Positions 17,478 through 27,059 of a DNA stretch of 58,541 nt are shown in pieces (position 1 is the stretch's first letter; each line of letters opens with the position of its first letter). Origin of the DNA: Marinobacter maroccanus. GTDB lineage: Bacteria; Pseudomonadota; Gammaproteobacteria; Pseudomonadales; Oleiphilaceae. The stretch lies in contig NZ_PSSX01000023.1 of NCBI RefSeq assembly GCF_002933275.1, positions 1 through 58,541 on the forward strand. Direction: 5' to 3'. The notes under the pieces were generated by a model, which saw nothing but the letters and a program-made list of their open reading frames with translations, was not told where the DNA came from and searched no databases. The position numbers and the translations under genes were made by a program.

Positions 17478-19850
17478 TCAACTCCTCAGTGTTGCTCCCA
17501 GCTCTTCTTTCAATGCGTCGATCACACCGTTGAAGAGCGAATGCACTTCATCCTCGTTCAATGTACGTTCGGGGTGCTGCCAGAACAGACTCAGAGCCAG
17601 GCTTCGGTTACCCTCACCCAGACTCTCGCCCTCATAGACATCGAACGCACGCAACGCTGTCAGCTGCTCGCCGGCATGCTTTCTCGCTACACGCTCCACA
17701 TCGGCGAACGCTACCTCGCTTCCGATAATAATAGCCAAATCCCGACGAACTTCCGGGAATTTTGAAATTTCTTTGAAATTAGGCACATATCCGGTAACGA
17801 TTGAATTCAAGAATAGCTCAAACATCAGGATCGTGCCATTAAGTTCAAGATTTTTCTGAACTTGTGGATGCAGAGTCCCCAGCCAGCCCACGTGCTCGCC
17901 GTCACGCATGAGTTCCGCAGTCTGTCCCGGGTGCAGCGCAGGATGCTGGCTGCCAACAAAATGGATCTCAATGCCCAGCAGACTGAACAGACTCTCCAAA
18001 TCCCCTTTTACATCATAGAAATCCGCGGTTCTGCGACCGTTTGCCCAGTTTTCTGGATACTGGCTGCCAACCACCACACCGGCCAGCATCGGTTGTTGAT
18101 CAATCCGCTCGCCCTCCTGGAGGAAGCGCAGACCGGTTTCGAACAGACGTATGCGCGGCTGCTGGCGATTCTGGTTATGGGCCACGGTTTTCAGCAGGCC
18201 ACTCCAGAGGCTGGTGCGCATCACCGACAGATCCGAGGAAATCGGATTAGCCAGCGCGATGCCCTGACGATCGGGATCCACCAGTTGCTGAACCTTCGGA
18301 TCGACAAAGCTGTAGGTCACCGCCTCCTGGTACCCATGATCCACAAAAAAGTTGCGGATGGCCGAGACCGGGCGAACAGCCTCCTGCTCCGGGCGCAGAC
18401 CGAGTGAGCCCGTAGGCTCGGTTACGGGCAGATTGTTGTAGCCATAAATTCGACCGACTTCCTCGATCAGGTCTTCTTCAATAGAGATATCCGGGCGGAA
18501 GCTGGGCACACTGACACGCCAGCCGTCTTTCAGGAGCTTTTCCACTCGCAGGCCGAGCCGGGTCAGGATCTCCTCGACGGTGGTGCGATCAATTTCCATA
18601 CCCAGAACATCGTTAAGCCGGCGGGCTCGCAGGTCGACAACCCGATCCTCTGGAATATCCTCATCGCTGGCAACTTCGACGATTTCGCCAGGTTCACCAC
18701 CAACGATGTCCATCAGCAACCGGGTGGCACGCTCCATCGCATCGCGCGCCAACTTGTAGTCAACACCTCGCTCGAACCGGTGCGATGCGTCAGTGTGCAA
18801 GCCATAGTGGCGAGCCTTGCCCGCCAGCGTAATCGGGTCGAAGTAAGCGGATTCCAGCACCAGGTCCCGCGTTTTCGGACTGACTCCGGAATGCTCACCG
18901 CCCATGACACCGGCAATGGCGATCGGCTTCTCATGGTCCGCAATCACCAGGGTTCCCTGGGTGAGCTCGACCTCCTGACCATCCAGCAGAACCAGCTTTT
19001 CACCAATTCGCGCCATACGGACAACGATCCCGCCCTGGATTTCGTCACGATCGAAGGCGTGCATGGGCTGGCCAAGTTCCAGCATGACGTAGTTGGTGAC
19101 ATCCACGGCGGCATCAATGGAGCGAATACCTGAACGGCGAAGTTTTTCCTGCATCCACAGGGGCGATTCCGCCTGCAGGTTCACATTGCGCAGAATACGG
19201 CCAAGATACCGCGGGCAGCCTGCCGGGGCTTCCACCCGGATATCAGGTACTTCAGAGTGCACCGATTCCACGGGCTCGATTGCCGGGCTGTTGACCAGCA
19301 TGCTGTTCAGAACACCCACTTCACGGGCGATACCCTTGATAGACAGGCAGTCGGCGCGATTCGGAGTCAGATCCACATCAATTGTGACATCGTTCAGCTT
19401 CAGGTAATCGGCCACGTCCTGCCCCACCGGTGCGTCCGCCGGAAGCTCCATCAGGCCATCGTGATCATCGGAGAGCCCAAGCTCTGACTCGGAACAAAGC
19501 ATGCCCTCAGAAGGCTGACCGCGAAGTTTGGCCTTCTTGATTTTGAAATCACCGGGCAAAACCGCACCCACCACGGCAAAAGGCACCTTCATACCTTCAC
19601 GGACATTGGGAGCGCCACAGACCACCTGAACCTCGGAGGCACCATCACTGACCTGGCAAACCCGCAGCTTGTCTGCGTCAGGATGTGGCCCTACTGACTG
19701 AACTTCTCCAACGACCACGCCGCTGAATTGACCGGCCACCGGCTCGAAACCGTCCACTTCCAGACCTGCCATGGTGATCTGGTCCATTAATTCCTGGGTA
19801 TCGATTTGCGGGTTTACCCACTCGCGCAGCCACTGTTCACTGAATTTCAT
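17478..19850 (-). CDS. pheT: Phenylalanyl-tRNA synthetase beta subunit
   Basis: 790 residues, the usual gammaproteobacterial length. Domains in order: a tRNA-binding EMAP-like OB fold (about 40-150, VVVGEVQSVGPHPDADKLRVCQV), B3/B4 editing domain (about 210-400), B5 (about 400-475), catalytic-like core (about 480-690) and the C-terminal anticodon-binding ferredoxin fold (about 697-789, FPEVRRDLAIIIGSEV). It forms an alpha2-beta2 enzyme with PheS, charges tRNA-Phe and edits mischarged Tyr. It begins 60 bp after pheS in the same operon. Confidence 0.98.
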   Translation of the reverse strand: MKFSEQWLREWVNPQIDTQELMDQITMAGLEVDGFEPVAGQFSGVVVGEVQSVGPHPDADKLRVCQVSDGASEVQVVCGAPNVREGMKVPFAVVGAVLPGDFKIKKAKLRGQPSEGMLCSESELGLSDDHDGLMELPADAPVGQDVADYLKLNDVTIDVDLTPNRADCLSIKGIAREVGVLNSMLVNSPAIEPVESVHSEVPDIRVEAPAGCPRYLGRILRNVNLQAESPLWMQEKLRRSGIRSIDAAVDVTNYVMLELGQPMHAFDRDEIQGGIVVRMARIGEKLVLLDGQEVELTQGTLVIADHEKPIAIAGVMGGEHSGVSPKTRDLVLESAYFDPITLAGKARHYGLHTDASHRFERGVDYKLARDAMERATRLLMDIVGGEPGEIVEVASDEDIPEDRVVDLRARRLNDVLGMEIDRTTVEEILTRLGLRVEKLLKDGWRVSVPSFRPDISIEEDLIEEVGRIYGYNNLPVTEPTGSLGLRPEQEAVRPVSAIRNFFVDHGYQEAVTYSFVDPKVQQLVDPDRQGIALANPISSDLSVMRTSLWSGLLKTVAHNQNRQQPRIRLFETGLRFLQEGERIDQQPMLAGVVVGSQYPENWANGRRTADFYDVKGDLESLFSLLGIEIHFVGSQHPALHPGQTAELMRDGEHVGWLGTLHPQVQKNLELNGTILMFELFLNSIVTGYVPNFKEISKFPEVRRDLAIIIGSEVAFADVERVARKHAGEQLTALRAFDVYEGESLGEGNRSLALSLFWQHPERTLNEDEVHSLFNGVIDALKEELGATLRS

Positions 19851-19910
19851 GGTTATTGCCTTGTCCTGATGCGGTTATGCCTGTTTGATTGGATGCCGTG
19901 ATCTTGCCGG

Positions 19911-20909
19911 TTAACGGAACTGTCGCAGGAAGCGCAGATCATTCTCGAAAAACATACGCAGATCGTTCACGCCGTAGCGAAGCATGGCCAGGCGCTCTAC
20001 ACCCATGCCAAATGCGAAGCCACGGTATTCCTCGGCATCGATTCCGCAATATTCAAACACCTTGGGATGCACCATTCCGCAGCCCATGACTTCAAGCCAC
20101 TTGATGCTGCCATCGGCTTCCCGCCCCCATTCAATGTCCACTTCTGCGGAGGGCTCGGTAAACGGGAAATAGGAGGGCCGAAAACGGACCTGAAGGTCCC
20201 TCTCAAAGAACACTCGCAGGAATTCTTCAACAGTACTTTTGAGATCCGCGAAGCTGACATTTTTCTCGACCAGCAACCCCTCCACCTGGTGGAACATCGG
20301 GGTGTGCGTCATATCCGAATCACAGCGGTAAACCCGGCCTGGGCAGATCATCCGGAAGGGTGGCTTGCCCGCTTCCATGGTTCGAATCTGTACCGGCGAA
20401 GTGTGAGTTCGCAGCAGGGTGCCCGGATTGAAATAGAACGTATCGTGCATCGCGCGAGCCGGGTGGTGGCCAGGGATGTTGAGGGCCTCGAAGTTGTGGT
20501 AATCGTCTTCGATCTCGGGCCCCTGCTCGACGGTATAGCCGGCCCGGGCGAAGAAATGCTCGATCCGTTGCAGGGTACGGGTAACCGGGTGCAATCCGCC
20601 CAAGTCCTGACCACGGCCGGGCAGAGTCACATCAATGGATTCACTGGCAAGTTTCTGCTCGATTGCGGCACGCTCAAGATCGCTTCGCCGGGCATTGATG
20701 GCTTCTTCGACCTGCCCCTTGGCTTCATTGATTTTCTGGCCGGCGGCAGGGCGCTCCTCAGCAGAAAGCTTGCCCAGGGTTTTCGCCTGCTGGGTAATCA
20801 CACCCTTCTTGCCAAGATACTCAACACGAATTTGATCAAGTGCCTGCAGGCTGTCGGCGCTATCAACTGCTGCCAGACCGTCCTGAACCAGTTGCTCCAG
20901 GTTTTCCAT
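19911..20909 (-). CDS. pheS: Phenylalanyl-tRNA synthetase alpha subunit
   Basis: 332 residues. An N-terminal coiled coil binds tRNA (about 1-85), then the class II catalytic core: motif 2 region MICPGRVYRCDSDMTHTPMFHQVEG and motif 3 region GFAFGMGVERLAMLRYGVNDLR. It activates phenylalanine and pairs with PheT. It is separated from rplT by a hairpin-plus-T-tract that may act as terminator or attenuator before this gene. Confidence 0.98.
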   Translation of the reverse strand: MENLEQLVQDGLAAVDSADSLQALDQIRVEYLGKKGVITQQAKTLGKLSAEERPAAGQKINEAKGQVEEAINARRSDLERAAIEQKLASESIDVTLPGRGQDLGGLHPVTRTLQRIEHFFARAGYTVEQGPEIEDDYHNFEALNIPGHHPARAMHDTFYFNPGTLLRTHTSPVQIRTMEAGKPPFRMICPGRVYRCDSDMTHTPMFHQVEGLLVEKNVSFADLKSTVEEFLRVFFERDLQVRFRPSYFPFTEPSAEVDIEWGREADGSIKWLEVMGCGMVHPKVFEYCGIDAEEYRGFAFGMGVERLAMLRYGVNDLRMFFENDLRFLRQFR

Positions 20910-20959
20910 TGACCCTGCTCCAAACCAGAAATGGAAGTGCTTAAAAACGTAACTTCAAA

Positions 20960-20992
20960 AACAAAAATAGGGGAAGAGCGTGCCCTTCCCCT
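20960..20992 (-). terminator. Terminator/attenuator between rplT and pheS
   Basis: On the minus strand AGGGGAAG / CTTCCCCT forms an 8-bp stem with an 8-nt loop, followed by ATTTTTGTTTTT. It lies about 70 bp after the rplT stop and about 50 bp before pheS. No Phe-rich leader peptide like E. coli pheM is visible, so simple partial termination is the safer reading. Confidence 0.8.
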
Positions 20993-21061
20993 ATCAGGAG
21001 GCGCCGTCATGAAATCATGAGACGCCCATATCGATCAGCAATCGATGAAAGAGCTAAGCGA

Positions 21062-21415
21062 TCACAGGGACGCTTTGGCCTTCTCAACAACAGCGGCAAA
21101 CGCCTGCTGCTCGTTCATGGCCAGATCGGCCAGAACCTTACGATCGATTTCAACGTTAGCCTTTTTCAGACCAGCGATCAGACGGCTGTAAGACAGACCG
21201 TTAGCGCGGGCACCAGCATTGATACGGGCAATCCACAGAGCGCGGAAAGCACGCTTGCGGTTACGACGGTCACGGTAAGCGTACTGACCGGCCTTGATAA
21301 CCGCTTGCTTGGCTACACGGAATACCCGGCTACGAGCGCCGTAGTAACCTTTGGCCTGATTGAGAATCTTTTTGTGACGACGGCGTGCGACCACACCACG
21401 TTTTACACGAGCCAT
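21062..21415 (-). CDS. rplT: 50S ribosomal protein L20
   Basis: 117 residues, basic, with the L20 hallmarks RVKRGVVARRRHKKILNQAKGYYGARSR and YRDRRNRKRAFRALWI. It assembles early on 23S rRNA; in E. coli it also represses its own operon by binding the infC-rpmI mRNA. It follows rpmI by 50 bp in the conserved infC-rpmI-rplT order. Confidence 0.98.
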   Translation of the reverse strand: MARVKRGVVARRRHKKILNQAKGYYGARSRVFRVAKQAVIKAGQYAYRDRRNRKRAFRALWIARINAGARANGLSYSRLIAGLKKANVEIDRKVLADLAMNEQQAFAAVVEKAKASL

Positions 21416-21465
21416 ACTTTAATCCTTCTACCTGTACTTTCTAAGGAATGATTCTCGCGGCTGGA

Positions 21466-21657
21466 TCAGCACGCGGTCATACGCTTGATAGATGCAACAT
21501 CCGACTTGGCGATGAGCTTGGTGCCGCGCAGCTGACGCTTACGCTTTGGGCTCTTCTTGGTCAGGATGTGACTGGTGAAGGACTGCTTGTGCTTGAAGCC
21601 GGTGGCGGTTTTCTTGAACCGCTTGGTGGCTCCGCTTTTGGTTTTCATCTTAGGCAT
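21466..21657 (-). CDS. rpmI: 50S ribosomal protein L35
   Basis: 63 residues, strongly basic, with the L35 pattern MPKMKTKSGATKRFKKTATG and SKKSPKRKRQLRG-like centre (here TKKSPKRKRQLRG). It lies between infC and rplT as expected. Confidence 0.98.
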   Translation of the reverse strand: MPKMKTKSGATKRFKKTATGFKHKQSFTSHILTKKSPKRKRQLRGTKLIAKSDVASIKRMTAC

Positions 21658-21716
21658 TTTTTAAAACTCCGCATTCTATTTTTAAATAAACAATAATGTG
21701 CCCCTGAACGACAAAT

Positions 21717-21734
21717 CCCCCGCATGCGCGGGGG
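21717..21734 (-). promoter_or_regulatory. Intercistronic hairpin between infC and rpmI
   Basis: CCCCCGC / GCGGGGG, a 7-bp GC stem with a 4-nt loop, placed 19 bp after the infC stop. There is no T-tract, so it is not a terminator. In E. coli the infC-rpmI region carries L20 operator sites; this hairpin could be the equivalent or a stabilising element. Confidence 0.45.
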
Positions 21735-21752
21735 ACCAGCACCCGATCAGGT

Positions 21753-22295
21753 TCACTTCTTCTTGCGGGGCGCCACAACCATGGTCATCTGCCGGCCTTC
21801 CATTTTCGGCCGCATCTCTACCTGGGCAAGCTCTTCAATATCTGCTTCTATGCGCTGCATGAGCTGCATACCAATTTCCTGGTGTGCCATCTCACGGCCA
21901 CGGAAGCGGATAGTGATTTTGCCGCGGTCCCCGTTTTCAAGGAAACGTACCAGGTTGCGTAGTTTGACCTGATAATCCCCTTCTTCAGTTCCTGGTCGGA
22001 ACTTAAGCTCTTTGACCTGCGTCTGCTTCTGCTTTTTCTTGGCAGCCGCCTTGGCCTTCTTCTCGTCGAAGATTTTCTTGCCGTAGTCCATTATCTTACA
22101 GACGATCGGATCGGAATCCGTAACCTGGACCAGGTCAAGAGATGCCTCTTCTGCTTGCTTGAGAGCATCCTCTATTGGTACTACACCGACCTGGTTGCCT
22201 TCTGCGTCAATCAGTCGGACTTCGGTTGCGTCAATATTCTCATTGATAGGCGCCTTTGGTGTGCGCCCACCCCGATTCGCTCGCTGTTTAATAAT
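21753..22295 (-). CDS. infC: Translation initiation factor IF-3, AUU start
   Basis: From the first ATG in frame (22091) the protein would be only 112 residues and would lack the N domain. The frame continues upstream without a stop through KAPINENIDATEVRLIDAEGN, a clear IF-3 N domain, to two consecutive ATT codons at 22295 and 22292. Starting at 22295 gives 180 residues, the same as E. coli IF-3. GGAG lies five to eight bases upstream, and the first ATT overlaps the thrS stop as TGATT. Use of the rare AUU start is established for infC and lets IF-3 repress its own synthesis, because IF-3 discriminates against non-canonical starts. Which of the two ATT codons is used is undecided. Confidence 0.95.
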   Translation of the reverse strand: MIKQRANRGGRTPKAPINENIDATEVRLIDAEGNQVGVVPIEDALKQAEEASLDLVQVTDSDPIVCKIMDYGKKIFDEKKAKAAAKKKQKQTQVKELKFRPGTEEGDYQVKLRNLVRFLENGDRGKITIRFRGREMAHQEIGMQLMQRIEADIEELAQVEMRPKMEGRQMTMVVAPRKKK

Positions 22296-24220
22296 CAGAT
22301 CTCCGTCTTTGTTTTGCCCTTGCGTTCAACATCTTCACTTAAGAGTTGCTCAAACGCTTCAAGCGATAAAGTTCCCAAATCTTCGCCCTTGCGGGTTCTC
22401 ACCGCAACGGCGTTGTTGTCGACTTCTTTGTCACCGACAACGACAAGGTAGGGAACCTTGTTAAGAGTATGCTCGCGGATTTTAAAGCCGATCTTCTCGT
22501 TTCTCAAGTCAGCATTAACCCTATAGCCCAAAGAATCCCACTTTTTCGCCAGATTCTGACAATAATCACGCTGATTATCGGTGATATTGAGGATCGCCAC
22601 CTGGGTCGGCGCCAGCCAGGTCGGGAATGCACCTTCGTATTCTTCGATCAGGATACCGATAAAACGTTCAAAGGATCCCAATACCGCCCTGTGCAGCATG
22701 ACCGGGGTCTTCCGCTCGGAATTATCGGCAACATACTGCGCACCCAGACGACCCGGCATCGAGAAGTCCACCTGAATAGTGCCACACTGCCATACCCGTC
22801 CGATACAGTCTTTCAGCGAGAACTCGATCTTGGGCCCGTAGAAGGCGCCTTCGCCCGGCAGCAATTCCCAGTCTACCCCTTCGCGATTCAGCGCTTCTTC
22901 CAGAGCGGCTTCCGCCTTGTCCCAGACCTCATCGGAGCCAACCCGTTTTTCTGGACGGGTTGAGAGTTTGTACAGGATCTCGGTAAACCCGAAGTCTGTG
23001 TAGATCTCGTGCAGCATTTCAATAAATGCCGAGACTTCCTGCTGAATAGAATCTTCTTCGCAGAAAATGTGGGCATCATCCTGGGTAAAGCCCCGAACAC
23101 GCATCAGTCCATGCAGCGCTCCGGAGGCCTCGTTCCGGTGGCAGGAGCCGAATTCTGCCAGTCTCAGGGGCAGATCCTTGTAGCTTTTCAGGCCCTGGTT
23201 GAAGACCTGCACGTGGCAGGGACAGTTCATGGGCTTGATGGCGTAGTCGTGCTTCTCCGACTCGGTGGTGAACATGTCGTCCTTGAACTTGTCCCAGTGC
23301 CCTGACTTCTCCCACAGGGTCCGCGACACCACCTGTGGCGTCTTGATCTCCTTGTAGCCATGCTCCTGCTGCTTGCGGCGCATGTATTGCTCAACTTCCT
23401 GATACAGCGACCAGCCATCCGGGTGCCAGAAAACCATGCCCGGCGCTTCTTCCTGCATATGGAACAAGCCAAGCTTCTTGCCGACCTTGCGGTGATCCCG
23501 CTTCTCGGCCTCTTCCAGACGGTGCAAATAGGCCTTGAGATCCTTCTTGTTACCCCAGGCGGTTCCGTACACGCGCTGAAGCTGCTCATTGCTGGTGTCG
23601 CCACGCCAATAGGCGCCGGCCACCTTGGTCAGTTTGAAGGCCTTCAGCTTGCCGGTGCTGGGAACGTGGGGACCGCGGCACAGGTCGATAAAATCGCCCT
23701 GACTGTAAAACGAAAGGTCCTCATCGCCGGGAATGTCCTGAATGATACGAACCTTGTATTCTTCGCCCATATCCTCAAAGAGCTTGATCGCCTCATCGCG
23801 GGACATGATGGAGCGAGAAACCGGCAAGTCCTGTTTGGAGAGCTCCTCCATCCGCTTCTCGATCCGCGCCAGATCCTCATTGGTGAACGGGCGGTCGTAC
23901 TTGAAGTCGTAGTAGAAGCCATTGTCGATAACCGGGCCAATGGTGACCTGGGCCCCTGGAAACAGTTCCTGGACAGCCATGGCCATCAAGTGCGCCGTAG
24001 AATGGCGAATGATATCAACGCCCTCTTCATCACGCTCGGTGACAATCGCCAGCTCGGCATCGTTTTCGATGCGATAACTGGTGTCCACGAGCTGGCCATC
24101 TACCTTCCCGGCAAGGGCGGCTTTGGCAAGGCCAGCGCCGATATCGGCGGCGACATCATGAACGGTTACGGGTTCGGCAAAACTGCGATGGCTACCATCG
24201 GGCAGGGTTACGACGGGCAT
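22295..24220 (-). CDS. thrS: Threonyl-tRNA synthetase
   Basis: 641 residues. Domains: TGS (1-62), editing domain (about 63-225, with HSTAHLMAMAVQELFPG and the GPHVPSTG Cys/His region), class II core (about 243-535, MNCPCHVQVFNQGLKSYKDLPLR; zinc ligand Cys in NCPCH) and the anticodon-binding domain (about 536-641). It charges tRNA-Thr and hydrolyses Ser-tRNA-Thr. ATG 24220 follows AGGAG; the open frame upstream is not conserved protein. It heads the translation operon, and its TGA overlaps the infC start. Confidence 0.98.
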   Translation of the reverse strand: MPVVTLPDGSHRSFAEPVTVHDVAADIGAGLAKAALAGKVDGQLVDTSYRIENDAELAIVTERDEEGVDIIRHSTAHLMAMAVQELFPGAQVTIGPVIDNGFYYDFKYDRPFTNEDLARIEKRMEELSKQDLPVSRSIMSRDEAIKLFEDMGEEYKVRIIQDIPGDEDLSFYSQGDFIDLCRGPHVPSTGKLKAFKLTKVAGAYWRGDTSNEQLQRVYGTAWGNKKDLKAYLHRLEEAEKRDHRKVGKKLGLFHMQEEAPGMVFWHPDGWSLYQEVEQYMRRKQQEHGYKEIKTPQVVSRTLWEKSGHWDKFKDDMFTTESEKHDYAIKPMNCPCHVQVFNQGLKSYKDLPLRLAEFGSCHRNEASGALHGLMRVRGFTQDDAHIFCEEDSIQQEVSAFIEMLHEIYTDFGFTEILYKLSTRPEKRVGSDEVWDKAEAALEEALNREGVDWELLPGEGAFYGPKIEFSLKDCIGRVWQCGTIQVDFSMPGRLGAQYVADNSERKTPVMLHRAVLGSFERFIGILIEEYEGAFPTWLAPTQVAILNITDNQRDYCQNLAKKWDSLGYRVNADLRNEKIGFKIREHTLNKVPYLVVVGDKEVDNNAVAVRTRKGEDLGTLSLEAFEQLLSEDVERKGKTKTEI

Positions 24221-24323
24221 GAAAGGCTCCTGTTGGTTACTCAGCGGTGATCTATACCAGAGACCACATGGTGACGGCACGGCGCGATACAAACCGCGGG
24301 CCGTTTCGAGGCGAAGTCTAACA

Positions 24324-24354
24324 GAAAAAAACCCGGCAGGTTAATGCCGGGTTT
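24324..24354 (-). terminator. Terminator after the TRAP transporter operon
   Basis: Minus-strand hairpin ACCCGGCA / TGCCGGGT with loop TTAACC, followed by seven T. It separates the TRAP genes from thrS. Confidence 0.92.
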
Positions 24355-24372
24355 GCACGGACAGGTGTGGCG

Positions 24373-26976
24373 TCAGGCTGGCTGGCCGGCGGCTTCCTCC
24401 CTGGCCCGCCGACGCAACTGGCCAAACGCCAGAAGGCCGAGTAACGCCAGTGCCGGAATGAACATCAACTCTTTTGGCGGCCGTTCCAGGTCAACCTGCA
24501 CGGCATCGATGGTCCAGCCAAACTGGATTCCGGCATCCTCCGCCGGGCTACCGAAACCAACGAAGTCCACCGCCATCTTTTCGCCATCCGGGCTGAGCTC
24601 AAGGCCGGCGTCCATCAGGCGTTGCTCAGGCGTGTCACCAGCAGGAATCTCGAGCCTTACGTAGGTCGTCACCTCGTCGCCGTCAATCGTCATCCCGGAA
24701 GCCTTCAGGACAATCGGTTTGTCTGCCGGCACATCCTCAACATATTCCATGATCTCGGCGCCGGGCCGGTCTGCCGTGGGCGGGTAAACCATATCCCACC
24801 AGAAACCGGGGCGGAACATAGTGAACGTAATCAGCAGCAACAACAGCGATTCCCACTTGTAGCTCTTGGTAAACCAGAACCCCTGCGTGGCCGCGGAAAA
24901 GACCAACATCGCGGTGACTGCACTGGCGATCGTAACCAGCAGGTCAAACCATCCGGTCAGGCCAATGAGCAACAACTGGGTGTTGAAAATAAACATGAAC
25001 GGGAGGATCGCCGTGCGGATGTCGTAGGTGAAGCCCTGGATACCCGTTCGTATAGGATCGGCTCCGGATATGGCAGCGGCGGCATAAGCCGCCAACCCCA
25101 CGGGCGGGGTATCGTCCGCCAGAATGCCGAAGTAGAACACGAACAGGTGCACCGCAATCAGCGGCACGATCAGCCCATTCTGGGCGCCCAGAGTGACGAT
25201 TACCGGCGCCATCAGCGTGGACACAACGATGTAGTTGGCAGTGGTCGGCAGACCCATGCCGAGGATCAGGCTGATAATGGCCGTGAAGATCAGCATCAGC
25301 AGCAGGTTGCCCCCAGACAGAAACTCTACAAATTCGGTCATCACCAGTCCGATACCTGTCAGGGTAACCGTACCCACCACGATACCGGCGGTGGCGGTGG
25401 CCACGCCGATACCCACCATGTTCCGGGCACCAGTGGCAAGCGAATGCGCAAGATCGAATGCGCCGTCCTTAAAGGCAGTTAGGAAGTTGCCGTGCTTGTA
25501 GAAGAAGGCCTTCAACGGTCGCTGTGTAACGACGATGAAAATCATGAACAGCGTCGCCCAGAACGCCGACAGCTGGGGCGAGAAACGCTCAACCGTAAGA
25601 CACCACACGAGCACCACTACGGGCAGAAGGAAGTACAGCCCGGTCTTCACAGTCGGACCAACCGGCGGCAAGTCACCCATCTCCTTTTCCGGATCATCTT
25701 CCTCGAGTTCCGGGAATCGGGTGGCATAGCCAACCAGGCCGATATAGATCAGCACCAGCAAAGGCGCCAACACCCAGATCGCCGCTTCACCGAAAAGCGT
25801 CTTCGTCCAGCCGATCCCGTAATACACCACCAGGGTCAGCACACTCAGGCCAATGAGAATAACGACCCAGTTCAGCATCCGCTGGGCAAGAGTCGGCTTG
25901 TTGAGAGGCTCAATGCCCTGCATGTTCAGCTTGCAGGCCTCAAGGTGCACGATATAAATCAGTGCCACGTAGGAAATCATCGCCGGCAGGATGGCGTGCT
26001 TGATGACTTCCAGGTAGGAGATACCTACGTATTCGACCATCAGGAAAGCGGCCGCGCCCATGATCGGAGGTGTCAGCTGGCCGTTAGTGGATGCGGCCAC
26101 TTCCACTGCGCCGGCCTTGGTGGCCGGAAAACCAACTCGCTTCATCAGCGGAATGGTGAACGTGCCGGTAGTGACGACGTTGGCAATAGACGAACCGGAA
26201 ATAACGCCGCTCAAACCACTGGAAACCACGGCAGCTTTGGCGGGACCACCACGCATATGTCCCAACATGGCATAAGCGACTTTAATAAAGTAGTTACCGG
26301 CGCCAGCTCTCTCGAGCAGCGCACCGAACAACACGAAGAGGAAAACGAAGCTCGTGGAAACCCCGAGCGCAACGCCAAACACACCCTCGGTACCGAGCCA
26401 CTGGTGCGACGCCAATTTACTCAGACTTACACCTTTGTGGGCAATCACATCCGGCATGTAGGGGCCGGCAATTGAATAAGTAATAAAGACAGCGGCGACA
26501 ATGGTCAGTGGCAACCCCAGTGCGCGACGGGTCGCTTCCAGCAACAGCACGAGCCCGACCAGCGCAACCCACAGATCCTGGGTGATAGGCGCTCCGGGGC
26601 GTGTCGAAAGCTCTTGATAAAAAACGTAAAGATAGGAGGCGCAGAAAGCGGCAGCGAGCGCCAGAATCCAGTCGTAGATGGGCACGACATTCACGTGCCG
26701 CCCCTTGATCATGGGGAAGGCCGAAAACGCCAGGAAAACCGCAAACGCAAGATGGATAGAACGCGCTTCCGTGGAATTGAAGATGGCAAAATTGAAAATG
26801 TAAGGGAGCGGTGACGCAATCCAGAGCTGAAACAACGACCACACCAGGGGAACGATAAACAGAATAACTGCGGCATACCCGCTGGTCGCCCTGCCCCCGG
26901 TTTCAGTCTGCAGGATCTCGTCTACATTATTACCACCACCAGCACCAGCTCCGTTAGCCGGATCGCTCGTCGCCAT
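24373..26976 (-). CDS. TRAP transporter fused permease (DctM with extra TMs), TAXI type
   Basis: 867 residues. The small-subunit-like 4-TM part (about 30-170) is fused to the large DctM-type part (about 170-745); signatures include SSGLSGVISGSSIANVVTTG and LGMGLPTTANYIVVSTLMAP, and FGILADDTPPVGLAAYAAAA. The C-terminal 100 residues form a DUF3394-like soluble domain with a PDZ-like FGSPAEDAGIQFGW, then a final helix. With the periplasmic TAXI protein encoded just upstream it makes a secondary, ion-driven importer for an organic acid; the substrate is unknown. The operon order is TAXI protein then permease, 83 bp apart. Confidence 0.93.
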   Translation of the reverse strand: MATSDPANGAGAGGGNNVDEILQTETGGRATSGYAAVILFIVPLVWSLFQLWIASPLPYIFNFAIFNSTEARSIHLAFAVFLAFSAFPMIKGRHVNVVPIYDWILALAAAFCASYLYVFYQELSTRPGAPITQDLWVALVGLVLLLEATRRALGLPLTIVAAVFITYSIAGPYMPDVIAHKGVSLSKLASHQWLGTEGVFGVALGVSTSFVFLFVLFGALLERAGAGNYFIKVAYAMLGHMRGGPAKAAVVSSGLSGVISGSSIANVVTTGTFTIPLMKRVGFPATKAGAVEVAASTNGQLTPPIMGAAAFLMVEYVGISYLEVIKHAILPAMISYVALIYIVHLEACKLNMQGIEPLNKPTLAQRMLNWVVILIGLSVLTLVVYYGIGWTKTLFGEAAIWVLAPLLVLIYIGLVGYATRFPELEEDDPEKEMGDLPPVGPTVKTGLYFLLPVVVLVWCLTVERFSPQLSAFWATLFMIFIVVTQRPLKAFFYKHGNFLTAFKDGAFDLAHSLATGARNMVGIGVATATAGIVVGTVTLTGIGLVMTEFVEFLSGGNLLLMLIFTAIISLILGMGLPTTANYIVVSTLMAPVIVTLGAQNGLIVPLIAVHLFVFYFGILADDTPPVGLAAYAAAAISGADPIRTGIQGFTYDIRTAILPFMFIFNTQLLLIGLTGWFDLLVTIASAVTAMLVFSAATQGFWFTKSYKWESLLLLLITFTMFRPGFWWDMVYPPTADRPGAEIMEYVEDVPADKPIVLKASGMTIDGDEVTTYVRLEIPAGDTPEQRLMDAGLELSPDGEKMAVDFVGFGSPAEDAGIQFGWTIDAVQVDLERPPKELMFIPALALLGLLAFGQLRRRAREEAAGQPA

Positions 26977-27059
26977 AAGTTAGTCCCGTAACGTGAGAGG
27001 TGAGTCTCTGAAAGGAAGACTCAGCAGGCCGAAGCCCGCTGAGTCCAAGTGCAGACAGA

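Noticed and set aside
20067..20912. 281-codon open frame opposite pheS
   Set aside because: Shadow of pheS in a GC-rich region; translation has no recognisable family and pheS is certain.
20910..21061. Possible pheM-like leader peptide before pheS
   Set aside because: Only very short ATG frames exist and none is rich in Phe codons; treated as a plain terminator/attenuator.
23360..24250. 296-codon open frame opposite thrS
   Set aside because: Shadow frame; thrS is certain and the translation lacks domains.
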